Origin: Pleurocapsa minor HA4230-MV1
GTDB lineage: Bacteria > Cyanobacteriota > Cyanobacteriia > Cyanobacteriales > Xenococcaceae
Direction: 5' to 3'
Length of the DNA: 64,000 nt
Assembly: GCA_019359095.1 (NCBI GenBank)
Contig: JAHHHZ010000017.1
Coordinates: forward strand, 310,001 to 374,000
Positions 17,306-26,179 of the stretch are shown piece by piece (the first letter of the stretch is position 1; every line of letters begins with the position of its first letter). The position numbers and the translations under genes are program-made. The notes below the pieces were generated by a model, which was not told the DNA's origin, made no database searches, and saw only the letters and a list, made by a program, of their open reading frames with translations.

Positions 17306-19249
17306 TCATTCCACATTAGCTGGTTCTGGGCGATTAAACTTTGAAGCAGCAGGAAAATATTTGACTGGTTCATTTTCTAGGGCTTTGAGCATAAAGCTAC
17401 GCCAAACAGGAGCAGCAAAATCTCCGCCCGTAATACCATTGCCCATACTGCCGTAGTCATCATTGCCCACCCAAACGGCTGTAGATAGTTGAGGTACATA
17501 GCCTACAAACCAAACATCTCTCTCTGAAGAAGTTGTTCCTGTTTTTCCCGCTGCGGGGCGACCAATATTGGCTTTTACCCCCGTTCCTCCTGGTTCGAGA
17601 ACTCCTGTTAACATTGTGTTTAAACTAGCTGTTGCCCAAGGATCTAGGACTTGTTTGAGTTTAGGAGTATTATCCAGCAGAACATTGCCTTTGCTGTCAG
17701 TAACTTGCAGAATTACAGTGGTTTCAGAAGACCAGCCATTGTTAGCCAAAGTTGCAAATGCTCCCGCCATTTCTAAAGGAGTAACCCCAATTGAACCCAA
17801 AGGCAAAGAGATAACAGGCTGCATCGGGCTTTTTATCCCCAACAGACGGCAAATTTCAATCACTTTCTCTAACCCTACCGCTTTACCTAATTTCACCGCA
17901 GGAATATTGCGAGATTGCCTTAGAGCAGTAGCTATAGACATATTTCCAGCAAAGTCTCTACTCCCACCATAGTTTTGTGGCTTGTAAATTCCCCCAGGAA
18001 TTGGATAAGAGATTGGGGAATCATCAATGATCGTATTCGGACTAAAGTTACCGCTTGCTAGGGCAGCGTAATAGACAAAAGGTTTAAAAGAAGAGCCAGG
18101 TTGTCTGCGAGCTTGTACTGCCCGATTAAACTGACTAGACTCATAATCGACTCCACCGACTAAAGCTTTGACGAAGTGAGTACGTGGATCGACTGCTGCT
18201 AAAGCCATCTGATCGGCTCTCAGACCCCAGCTAAGTAGCATTTTATGGCTATCTCTCACTGATTCTTCTGCCATTTTTTGAAAGTCCATGTCAACTGTAG
18301 TTTGGACTCTAATACCACCAAGCAAAACTTTATCTTTACCAAAACGTGCTTCTAATTCTTTAGTCACGGCTTCAGTGATAAAAGGAGATTTACTCCTACG
18401 CCAAGCAGTAGGTTTGCCAATTAACAAAGGGGTTGTGCGTGCTGCTTCGGCTTCTTCAGGGGTAATCCAGTTAAGTGTTTCCAAACGATTTAGGACAGCC
18501 GCCTGTCTTTGTTTGGTGTTGGCATAGTTAAGAAATGGGCTATATCTTTCAGGTGCTTGAATTAAGCCTGCCAAAACCGCAGCTTCTGCTAAGTTTAGTC
18601 GATCGGCATCTTTGTTGAAGTAGCTTTTGGCAGCAGTTTGAACTCCGTAGTTATTGTGTCCCCAATAAATCGTATTGAGATACATTTCTAAGATTTCTTC
18701 CTTAGAAAATACTTGTTCAACTCGTATAGCTAAAACAGCTTCCGCCAGCTTACGACTAAAGGTACGTTCTTGAGTCAAAAACAGGTTTTTGACCAGCTGC
18801 ATGGTTAAGGTAGAAGCACCCTCAGAAACTCCACCTCTTTCAAAGTTAGCCAAGGCTGCACGAGCAATACTATAAGGATTTAATCCTCGATGACGATAAA
18901 AATTACTATCTTCGATCGCCACAACTGCTAATTTTAATTCTGGTGACATTTGGTCAATAGTGGCAATTTCACGATTAACTTCACCATGAATACTCGTCAT
19001 CAATCTACCTTTAATATCGTAGACATAACTAGTCTCAGCAGGAACGTAATTACGTAAAACCCTGACATCAGGTAGATTGCGGAAACTGAAGGCTAAACCA
19101 ACTAGTCCACCTGCGGCAACGGCACTTGTTACCATCGAAATACCTAAAACTGTGCCACCCGCAGCTTTTGCTACTCCCAACAAAAATGATTTGGCGATCG
19201 CCTGACCTGGTTTAGGTTCTGGTTTCTGGAATATGGTTTCAGAAGACAC
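17306..19249 (-). CDS. Class A penicillin-binding protein (PBP1A-type)
   Basis: 647 aa from the GTG whose complement is 19247-19249, chosen because GGAGGA lies about ten bases upstream; a TTG 15 codons earlier lacks this. It has a single N-terminal membrane helix. The glycosyltransferase-51 domain has AIEDSNFYRHRG (catalytic Glu), EGASTLTMQLVKN and NTIYWG. The transpeptidase domain has SSFKP (nucleophile Ser), SRN and GKTGTT. It polymerises and cross-links peptidoglycan. It is monocistronic. Confidence 0.95.
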   Translation of the reverse strand: MSSETIFQKPEPKPGQAIAKSFLLGVAKAAGGTVLGISMVTSAVAAGGLVGLAFSFRNLPDVRVLRNYVPAETSYVYDIKGRLMTSIHGEVNREIATIDQMSPELKLAVVAIEDSNFYRHRGLNPYSIARAALANFERGGVSEGASTLTMQLVKNLFLTQERTFSRKLAEAVLAIRVEQVFSKEEILEMYLNTIYWGHNNYGVQTAAKSYFNKDADRLNLAEAAVLAGLIQAPERYSPFLNYANTKQRQAAVLNRLETLNWITPEEAEAARTTPLLIGKPTAWRRSKSPFITEAVTKELEARFGKDKVLLGGIRVQTTVDMDFQKMAEESVRDSHKMLLSWGLRADQMALAAVDPRTHFVKALVGGVDYESSQFNRAVQARRQPGSSFKPFVYYAALASGNFSPNTIIDDSPISYPIPGGIYKPQNYGGSRDFAGNMSIATALRQSRNIPAVKLGKAVGLEKVIEICRLLGIKSPMQPVISLPLGSIGVTPLEMAGAFATLANNGWSSETTVILQVTDSKGNVLLDNTPKLKQVLDPWATASLNTMLTGVLEPGGTGVKANIGRPAAGKTGTTSSERDVWFVGYVPQLSTAVWVGNDDYGSMGNGITGGDFAAPVWRSFMLKALENEPVKYFPAASKFNRPEPANVE

Positions 19250-19507
19250 GGTGATTAATTTCCTCCAGAGAGCATTACAGGAAAGCTGCGACAATTGTAA
19301 GCCACAGTCGCTAAATATGAATTAGTAAAATTTAGTAATTTTTTTAATTTAAATCTTAATTTGAACATAATACATATTAATTACATCTTCCAGCAGTCTA
19401 AACTGTGAGCTAAATCTTAGCTTACAACTTCCTTTAGATGTAACTATTAAACTGATTTTAATTTGGCTGAAAATTTAAAACTTAATCAGTTAACCAAAAT
19501 TTGGTCA

Positions 19508-19537
19508 AAAAAAAACCTCGGATGACTAGCCGAGGAA
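19508..19537 (-). terminator. Rho-independent terminator on the minus strand
   Basis: Stem CCTCGG / CCGAGG (19516-19521 and 19530-19535) with an eight-base loop. On the minus strand it is followed by nine or more T (A run at 19507-19515). No annotated minus-strand gene lies immediately upstream, so it should end a small transcript. Confidence 0.7.
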
Positions 19538-19742
19538 GTTAATATTCAGGAGAAATCAATGTTGATGAAGTTAAAGTAACTTTTGCCTGTTAAAGTCAGT
19601 TTTGAATAATTGTCGGCGTAAAACACCTGGTCATTAATCAAATTACTGCTTATCTAGACATCTGCTATGAACATTAATTATGCTCCAGCATCAAGAAGGA
19701 TTTTTGCTTAGTTCACTCAAGCCTTCAAACAACATCTTTAAA
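19508..19742 (-). ncRNA. Candidate small RNA or tiny-ORF transcript ending at the terminator
   Basis: Inferred from an orphan strong terminator pointing left and a palindromic putative control element at its right end. A 14-codon ORF (complement of 19691-19735, MLFEGLSELSKNPS) lies near the 5' end. I do not recognise the RNA. This is inference only. Confidence 0.3.
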
Positions 19743-19776
19743 TTATGTAAATTAATGTAACAAAAAATTTACATAA
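19743..19776. promoter_or_regulatory. Operator-like inverted repeat
   Basis: Perfect 11-bp arms TTATGTAAATT (19743-19753) and AATTTACATAA (19766-19776) with a 12-bp spacer. It lies about 90 bp before the ParA-like gene and at the head of the candidate minus-strand transcript, so it could control either. Confidence 0.5.
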
Positions 19777-19866
19777 TAACAAGCTAAACTCAGATTTAAA
19801 TTGAGCAAGACACACGAATAGGTAAACTACTATTTACTACTCGATAAACTATTTCAGGGGCTACCG

Positions 19867-20469
19867 ATGATTATTGCCATTACCGCTTTGAAGGGAGGAG
19901 TGGGCAAAACCACAACCGCAGTTCATTTAGCTGCGTTTTTGCAAACTTTAGCCCCGACATTATTAATTGACGGAGATAAAAATCGTTCCGCTTTAGTTTG
20001 GTCGAGGGAAGACAAGCTACCCTTTTACGTAGCATCTCAAGCAGGTGCGCCAGGATTGATTAAAAAGTTTACCCACATTGTAATTGATACCCAAGCAAGA
20101 CCAGAACCAGAAGAACTGGAAGATCTCGCTGTGGGTAGCGATCTGTTGATTTTACCAACAACGCCCAATCACCTAGATTTGGATACGACAGTTAAGGCGG
20201 TGGAATTACTCAAAACTTTGAATGCTAATTATCGAGTCTTGCTAACTAAGGTTGATTCCCGTACCAAAAACCCCCAAGATGCCAGAGAATTCTTAGCCCA
20301 AGCTCAATTACCGATCTTTAAGACGGAAATTCCCTTACTTGTCGCTTTTCAGCGATCGCCTAGCCTGGGGGTTACCGTTAAAGACTATCCCGATCGGCGA
20401 GCAAAAACTGGTTGGTATCGCTATCAGGATGTGGGTAAAGAGATTTTAGAAATTATGTCTCAAAAGTAG
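19867..20469 (+). CDS. ParA/MinD-like ATPase (short form)
   Basis: 200 aa. Deviant Walker A KGGVGKTT (residues 9-16) starts the protein, and VIDTQARPE forms the switch/Walker B region. It is shorter than chromosomal ParA and has no N-terminal HTH, like stand-alone ParA-like proteins that position cargo such as carboxysomes or plasmids. No ParB or McdB partner is next to it. Possible control by the inverted repeat at 19743-19776. Confidence 0.85.
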   Translation: MIIAITALKGGVGKTTTAVHLAAFLQTLAPTLLIDGDKNRSALVWSREDKLPFYVASQAGAPGLIKKFTHIVIDTQARPEPEELEDLAVGSDLLILPTTPNHLDLDTTVKAVELLKTLNANYRVLLTKVDSRTKNPQDAREFLAQAQLPIFKTEIPLLVAFQRSPSLGVTVKDYPDRRAKTGWYRYQDVGKEILEIMSQK

Positions 20470-20533
20470 GCGATCGCTGTTTAATAACTTAATTAATGAT
20501 GCGATCGGGGAGAATGACTATTCACCCACCCTA

Positions 20534-21493
20534 CTATGAATGATCCCAATCTGGTTTAACTGTCTTGCGGTGATTAAGATAACGGTCAATTGCCATCGCC
20601 GCAATACAACCATCTCCCGCAGCTACTACCGCCTGTTTGTAGGGAGTATTACGAATATCACCGATCGCCCAAACTCCAGGAACATTGGTAGACATAGAAT
20701 CATCTACCTTGACCCCACCATCGGCATTATATTCCACCTGATCGCCAGCAAAATCGGTAATGGGTTTTGAGCCGTTTTGATAGACAAAGACTCCTTCTAC
20801 TTCCAAAGATAAAGGCTCACTAACATCTTTCTGTTTAACCTTGACTCCTGTTACCCCAGCATCATTACCTTCGATCGCTGCTAAACGAGAGCGTCGCCAG
20901 TGTTTGACGTTAGACATCGTTAGCAAATCTTGAGCATGATAATCGTCTTTACCAGGATCTTTAAACGTAATCCAATGCACCATGGATGCAAACTTAGTCA
21001 AAAACTGTGCTTCCTCTACAGCTTCGGGATTTAACCCCACCACTGCGACTTCGCGATCGCGATAAAATGCCCCATCACAGGTAGCACAGTAGCTAACCCC
21101 ACGACCTAAAAATTCTGATTCTCCCTCAAAGGATGCTCCACTGCGTCCCATAGCACCAGTAGCTAAAACCAAAGCTCTACCAGAGAAAGTACCTTCTGGG
21201 GTATAAACCTTCTTCATTTCCCCACTCACATCAATCCCAAAAACTTGAGCGCGCTGATAGGAAGTACCATGCTCAACAGCTTGATTTCGCATACTATCTA
21301 GTAGCGCTTCTCCACTCATTTCGCCCGATACCCCAGGGTAATTAGCGATTTTGTGGGTAATAGCCAAAGCTCCCACCGCAGGATTCTTGTCTAGAATAAC
21401 GGTTTTGAGATTGGCCCTTGATGTGTAGAGTGCGCAGGTACATCCTGCTGGGCCGCCTCCAATAATAACAACATCAAATTCGTGTGTTTCCAA
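20534..21493 (-). CDS. Thioredoxin-reductase-like FAD disulfide oxidoreductase (Slr0600/DDOR type)
   Basis: 319 aa. FAD-binding GGGPAGCTCALYTSRA at about residues 12-27, redox-active CATCDG at about 137-142, and C-terminal GVWAIGDIRN. The usual NADPH-binding GGGDSA motif reads VGLNPEAVEEA, lacking the glycine cluster. This matches the cyanobacterial NTR-like group, whose known member (DDOR) does not use NADPH normally. Its electron donor is therefore unclear. Monocistronic. Confidence 0.85.
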   Translation of the reverse strand: METHEFDVVIIGGGPAGCTCALYTSRANLKTVILDKNPAVGALAITHKIANYPGVSGEMSGEALLDSMRNQAVEHGTSYQRAQVFGIDVSGEMKKVYTPEGTFSGRALVLATGAMGRSGASFEGESEFLGRGVSYCATCDGAFYRDREVAVVGLNPEAVEEAQFLTKFASMVHWITFKDPGKDDYHAQDLLTMSNVKHWRRSRLAAIEGNDAGVTGVKVKQKDVSEPLSLEVEGVFVYQNGSKPITDFAGDQVEYNADGGVKVDDSMSTNVPGVWAIGDIRNTPYKQAVVAAGDGCIAAMAIDRYLNHRKTVKPDWDHS

Positions 21494-21727
21494 AATGCCA
21501 ATCCCCAGTTGCTTATTAAACTAATAGATATATTTATTCAGGATACATCTGCGCTGGCTCTTGTTACAAATATTCCCGTTAAAATTACGTAGTTTTGTGA
21601 CAAGATTAATGAGCTTATTGTCCGCTCATCGATAGCAAACAATAGTTCCAGCAGATTGCGATTCTCCAGCAAACTCAGTAATATTTGTTAACTTTATTGG
21701 CACATCTTAGACGGATTTTACCTGAAA

Positions 21728-22246
21728 TTAAGGAGTCTTTTGGATATTTCCGCCTTTGATCCAGCCTTCTTGATCATTCCAGGGTAATCTAACTCGCTGC
21801 CATTTTCCATCAGCAGAATCTTCAAGGATAATAATCGTGGCTTCATTTTCGATGCCGCCAATCCGCTCAGCATCAGCATCAGGTTCGGCTCTTAAACTCA
21901 AACCTTCAGGCCACGTAACTGATGCGCGATAGGCATTAGGTGGTAGTTCAAGCTCAGCTTTAGCTTCTTCTGCTGGAGGTGTAGTTTCTTCTGGCTCTAG
22001 ATTATCCTCAGTTGTGGATTCTAGTGGCTCAATTGGCTCGATCTCGACATCGGCTGTATTTGATGGCGCTGTTCGCTCGGCTATCGGCTCAGAAAATACT
22101 GGTTTTTCAGGTACTGCGGACATTTTTGTATAGTAAGCAAAGATGATCGTTCCCGATATACCTGCTATAACACCAATGCCCAGAATAAAGCCGAGAATAA
22201 ACTGAACAGTCGCTGAAAAATGTTTAATAAAGATAGATTTGGTCAT
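21728..22246 (-). CDS. Membrane-anchored bacterial SH3 (SH3b) protein
   Basis: 172 aa. One N-terminal transmembrane helix (about residues 15-40, FILGFILGIGVIAGISG), an acidic Pro/Glu-rich linker, and a C-terminal SH3b domain (about 105-170) with LSLRAEPDADAERIG and the Trp pair KWQRV...EGWI. SH3b domains often bind peptidoglycan or peptides, so a wall-facing role is likely. It lies 3 bp behind ycf46 and is co-transcribed with it. Confidence 0.85.
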   Translation of the reverse strand: MTKSIFIKHFSATVQFILGFILGIGVIAGISGTIIFAYYTKMSAVPEKPVFSEPIAERTAPSNTADVEIEPIEPLESTTEDNLEPEETTPPAEEAKAELELPPNAYRASVTWPEGLSLRAEPDADAERIGGIENEATIIILEDSADGKWQRVRLPWNDQEGWIKGGNIQKTP

Positions 22247-22249
22247 CCC

Positions 22250-23764
22250 TTAATTAAGTTGACTCTGAATGCGATCGCTTAAATTACTATTGTTAGAAGC
22301 CAGACGAGCTTTTCCTGCTGCCACCCACTGTTGAAGAAATTCAATTTGCTCCTGAGCAGTTTTGGCTAAGGGAACGATTTGACTCGCCGCCTCTAGAATA
22401 TCATCCGTGGTAAAGTCACGATTTTGACTAAAGCCAATGTGCATTGCCTCAATGATAGTTTGCTCGATCTCTGCCCCAGAAAACTCTGGTGTTTCATATG
22501 CTAACCGCTTGGCATCATAATTGCCTAGATTATGGGGGCGTAATTTGGCTAAATGAACCTTAAAAATAGCTTCGCGTTCTACTTGATTAGGTAAGCCAAC
22601 AAAAAATATTTCGTCAAACCGCCCTTTTCTCAACATTTCTGGAGGCAAAGTTTGAATATTGTTGGCCGTTGCCACCACAAATACAGGAGTTTTTTTCTCG
22701 GCTAACCAGGTAATGAAAGTACCAAAGACACGGCTTGTAGTACCTGAATCTCCTTTTCCGTCTAGTCCCGCAAATCCCTTATCTATTTCATCAATCCAGA
22801 GAATACAGGGGGAGAGTGCTTCGGCTAGTTCAATCGTTTGACGAGTCCGAGATTCTGATTCGCCGACTAAGCCTGCAAATAAACGTCCCACGTCTAGGCG
22901 AAGTAAAGGTAGATGCCAATGATGAGCGATCGCTTTTGCCGTTAGTGATTTTCCTGTCCCCTGGATGCCTACCAGTAATAGCCCTCTAGGGTTGGGTAAT
23001 CCATAGGCTCTCGCCTGTTCGCTAAATGCGCCACCACGACGCAGCAGCCAGCTTTTAAGATTGTCTAAGCCACCAATATCAGAAATTTGTTCCGTAGCGG
23101 GATAGTAATCTAAAATCTGCGTCTGGCGAATTGACTGGCGTTTCTCTTCGAGAATAAGTTCGACATCTTCCTCTTCTAGTTTACCGTTGGTGGCGATCGC
23201 TCTGGTTAAAACTCTTCTAATTCTTTCTAAAGACAGCCCCTGTGCCGCTCGAACTAATTCATCTAGCAACTGTTCTGATAAATCTTGATTGGTTGCTGAA
23301 ATTAAACGTTGAATTTCTGTTTGAATTTCTGGTGCAGTTGGTAAAGCAAATTCGACTACGGTAATAACTTCTGATAATTCTTCGGGTATCTGTACCTGGG
23401 GCGCAATTATAATAATATTTTTAGGCTGAGATTTTAAAATCCGTGCCAAGTTACGTAACTCACGCGATACAGCAATGTCTTCTAAAAAACGGGAAAAATC
23501 TCGCAAAATAAAGACTCCTCCAGCATTTTTGGGCATATTGGTAATAAATTCTAGTGCCTGCAAGGGATTGCGCTTACCAAAACCAATATTATTCGGATTT
23601 TCCTGATAGCCATTAACAAAATCCCAAATATAAATATTACGCTTGCCCAATTTCTCTGTGGCGGTGGCGATCGCTTTTTCGGCTCTTTCTTCTTCTCTAG
23701 TAGGCAGATAAATTAGGGGGTAACAGGCGCGTAACAGGAGAGAAAACTCTTCGTTGAAATTCAT
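22250..23764 (-). CDS. ycf46: Ycf46-like AAA ATPase
   Basis: 504 aa. The N-terminal half is a degenerate P-loop-like region of the Ycf46 family. The C-terminal AAA domain has Walker A GIQGTGKS (near 268), Walker B CILWIDEID, and the arginine-finger segment LRKGRFDE. Ycf46 is conserved in cyanobacteria and algal plastids and has been linked to inorganic-carbon and photosynthesis regulation; its molecular function is unsettled. It is the first gene of a two-gene operon with the SH3b protein. Confidence 0.92.
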   Translation of the reverse strand: MNFNEEFSLLLRACYPLIYLPTREEERAEKAIATATEKLGKRNIYIWDFVNGYQENPNNIGFGKRNPLQALEFITNMPKNAGGVFILRDFSRFLEDIAVSRELRNLARILKSQPKNIIIIAPQVQIPEELSEVITVVEFALPTAPEIQTEIQRLISATNQDLSEQLLDELVRAAQGLSLERIRRVLTRAIATNGKLEEEDVELILEEKRQSIRQTQILDYYPATEQISDIGGLDNLKSWLLRRGGAFSEQARAYGLPNPRGLLLVGIQGTGKSLTAKAIAHHWHLPLLRLDVGRLFAGLVGESESRTRQTIELAEALSPCILWIDEIDKGFAGLDGKGDSGTTSRVFGTFITWLAEKKTPVFVVATANNIQTLPPEMLRKGRFDEIFFVGLPNQVEREAIFKVHLAKLRPHNLGNYDAKRLAYETPEFSGAEIEQTIIEAMHIGFSQNRDFTTDDILEAASQIVPLAKTAQEQIEFLQQWVAAGKARLASNNSNLSDRIQSQLN

Positions 23765-23917
23765 TATCTGAGATTGTATTATTGCTTGCTGCTAAAAAAT
23801 TGTCTTATTCTTAATAATATGCTTGATAGTTCGTTAGCTGTATCCAAGTTGATTAGTATTAATTATTAGTCGTCAGTTCTTAGCTCTCAAAATCCTCTTC
23901 GCATAATGTTTTAATGC

Positions 23918-24904
23918 ATGCCGAAAATAGATTATTTACGCATTAGTTTAATTGATAAGTGTAATTTTCGTTGCCAATACTGTATGCCAGAGGGAACGAA
24001 GTTTGATTATGTTCTCAATCATGAGTTGTTAACTAATCAAGAGATTGTGACTTTGGTGCGCCAAGTATTTATTCCTCTGGGGTTTACTAAGTTTCGCCTC
24101 ACAGGAGGAGAGCCTTTATTGCGACCAAAATTGATAGATTTGGTGGGAGATATCGCCCAGTTACCGCAAACGGAAGATTTGGCTTTGACTACTAATGCTT
24201 TCCTGTTAAAAGATTTAGCCCAACCCCTCTATAATGCTGGTTTAAGACGGATTAATATTAGTTTAGATTCCTTAAACCCAGAAACTTTCGATCGCATTAC
24301 TGGTAATCATGGGCGCAGTCGCTGGCAGCAAACCTGGTCGGGTATACAGACTGCCCATGAGGTAGGTTTCGATCCTTTGAAGCTCAATGTAGTGGTTATT
24401 CCTGGTTTAAACGATACCGAAGTGTTGGACTTAGCAGAATTAACTATTAAGCGTCAATGGCACGTACGTTTCATTGAATTTATGCCCATCGGCAATCCTG
24501 AATTATTTGGGACTAAAGCTTGGATTGATTCGGCCCAATTACGCCACCAAATACGTCAAAAATGGGGCTTAATGGAATCAAATATTAAAGGCAATGGCCC
24601 TGCTGATGTGTTTCAAATCCCTGGAGCAAAAGGAACTCTCGGCTTTATTTCGCAAATGTCCGAATGTTTTTGCGATCGCTGTAACCGAGTCCGATTATCA
24701 GCAGATGGTTGGCTACGTCCTTGTCTCCTGAATGAAACTGGTCAAATTGACTTGAAAACTGCTCTCCGTAGCGGTGTAGATTTAGCAGAATTACAGACTC
24801 AAATTAATCAGTTGTTGCTACTAAAACCAGAAATAAACTTTAAAGAGCGGGACTCTGGTACAGATGGAAAGTACAGTCGTACCATGTCCCAAATCGGTGG
24901 ATAA
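23918..24904 (+). CDS. moaA: GTP 3',8-cyclase MoaA
   Basis: 328 aa radical-SAM enzyme of molybdenum-cofactor biosynthesis. The N-terminal cluster motif [12 protein letters not shown] is at about residues 14-25, [10 protein letters not shown] follows, and the C-terminal cluster motif is [15 protein letters not shown]. It ends in the Gly-Gly pair required for MoaA activity. No other moa gene is adjacent. Confidence 0.97.
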   Translation: MPKIDYLRISLIDKCNFRCQYCMPEGTKFDYVLNHELLTNQEIVTLVRQVFIPLGFTKFRLTGGEPLLRPKLIDLVGDIAQLPQTEDLALTTNAFLLKDLAQPLYNAGLRRINISLDSLNPETFDRITGNHGRSRWQQTWSGIQTAHEVGFDPLKLNVVVIPGLNDTEVLDLAELTIKRQWHVRFIEFMPIGNPELFGTKAWIDSAQLRHQIRQKWGLMESNIKGNGPADVFQIPGAKGTLGFISQMSECFCDRCNRVRLSADGWLRPCLLNETGQIDLKTALRSGVDLAELQTQINQLLLLKPEINFKERDSGTDGKYSRTMSQIGG

Positions 24905-25029
24905 GTGAACTGTGGAATAATTTGATAGTCTTGATATTTGTTGGGTTTCATCTCTCAACTCAACTTACAAGATCTGCGATCGCACCTACAAGTGGGGATT
25001 TAAACGATGAAAGATATTAAAGAATAGCT

Positions 25030-25593
25030 ATGATTGATAGTTTGTCTATTGAACCAACCATTCACTTAGAAAATAGCGATACTTATATTTCAAGAGAAGA
25101 TGATTTCAAAATAACTTTCATTCGTAGTTTGATTAAATTAAACTTTGAAGATGAAATAGGTCATATTACAGCCTATAGGTTTAATTTAAATTATTCAGAT
25201 AGTGATTTAACAAACCTATCAGAAAAAAAATCTACAGGACTTTCCTATATAGCTAGCTTTTTCTTTTTGGAAGAAGGAAAAAATGAAGACTTGTTTGGCT
25301 CTATTGTATATATCGATCTAGTTTTTATTAAACCTAAATATAGAGGACAAAGATATGCAATCCAAGCAGTGGCTATGTTTCTAAAATATTTTGCTTGTTA
25401 TGAAACTGTTTGTTGTTTTCCTGAGCCAACAAAGGATATAGAAGAGAAATATCCGAAAGAAAAGGGTAAATTGCTGATGAGAAGATACTGGTCAAAGCTA
25501 GGACTTAATAAATATAGTGCCAAACAAAATATTCTTTGGACAGATGAATGGTCTATGCCTGACTGGTTAAGAGAACAAATATTTTCTGATTAA
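25030..25593 (+). CDS. GNAT-like N-acetyltransferase
   Basis: 187 aa. A GNAT signature is visible: beta strand VYIDLVFIKPKYRGQRYAIQ, where RGQRYA is in the place of the acetyl-CoA-binding Q/R-x-x-G-x-G/A. A C-terminal YWSKLGLNKY fits the late motif. The substrate is unknown. The gene is A+T-rich and lies beside an IS1 remnant and a gene fragment, so it may be recently acquired. Confidence 0.7.
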   Translation: MIDSLSIEPTIHLENSDTYISREDDFKITFIRSLIKLNFEDEIGHITAYRFNLNYSDSDLTNLSEKKSTGLSYIASFFFLEEGKNEDLFGSIVYIDLVFIKPKYRGQRYAIQAVAMFLKYFACYETVCCFPEPTKDIEEKYPKEKGKLLMRRYWSKLGLNKYSAKQNILWTDEWSMPDWLREQIFSD

Positions 25594-25715
25594 ATGATCG
25601 CTCTGCCCCTTCATCCCCAACACCTCTAAAATCTTTCTCACTGGTGTTTTCTCCACCTCCAGCTTCTCGACTCGTGCTAATAACCGCTTGGGAATATAAC
25701 GAGACTTTTTAGTGC
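25569..25715 (-). pseudogene. Fragment of an unidentified small protein gene
   Basis: The minus strand stays open for about 49 codons, encoding SRYIPKRLLARVEKLEVEKT and then PVRKILEVLGMKGQSD before a TAA that overlaps the end of the GNAT gene. It looks coding but lacks a start; a TAG lies just upstream. I interpret it as a decayed gene tail. Confidence 0.35.
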
Positions 25716-25727
25716 GATCGCTAATCT

Positions 25728-25761
25728 ATAGGTTGGGTAGCGCGAAGCAAAACCCAACACC
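25728..25761. repeat. Short palindromic repeat (GGTTGGGT...AACCCAAC)
   Basis: Arms TTGGGT and ACCCAA around GCGCGAAGC. This is a common type of cyanobacterial dispersed palindrome and marks the boundary between the decayed gene tail and the IS1 remnant. Confidence 0.5.
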
Positions 25762-25854
25762 AACTAAAGCATGAAATAAACGTTATTGCTGGTTGCAGTG
25801 AATTAAGTTTGAAATGGCGATCGCTTGTTATGAGTTAGATTTTAGTGCGATCGC

Positions 25855-26139
25855 TCACAGACAACTTTTAGCAAATTATGGTGGATAATTCGAGGTTGGG
25901 AATGTTTTTTGTATATTACTGACGGATGGAAAGTCTATCCTTGCTTTATTAATGATTGCGACCATTTAATCAGCAAGATAGGGATGACCAGAGTCGAAGG
26001 TGAAAACTCACGACTTCGGCATTACTTAGCTCGTTTACATCGAAAAACATTTTGTTATTCTAAATCTATCGAGATGCTTGAGGCTTCTGTTCGACTCCTG
26101 ACATACTATCTCAAACATTGGAAAATTCCTCTTTTTTGA
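25855..26139 (+). pseudogene. IS1-family transposase, C-terminal remnant
   Basis: The frame ending at 26139 encodes LWWIIRGWECFLYITDGWKV and continues with MTRVEGENSRLRHYLARLHR and YSKSIEMLEA, which is the C-terminal part of an IS1 transposase with the second catalytic Asp (TDGW) and the catalytic Glu region (VEGEN). The N-terminal half, including the HTH and first Asp, is gone and no full terminal repeat pair is seen. Confidence 0.8.
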
Positions 26140-26179
26140 TTAGTCATCTATTTATTGTGCAACGCCCTAATAGCTTTTG

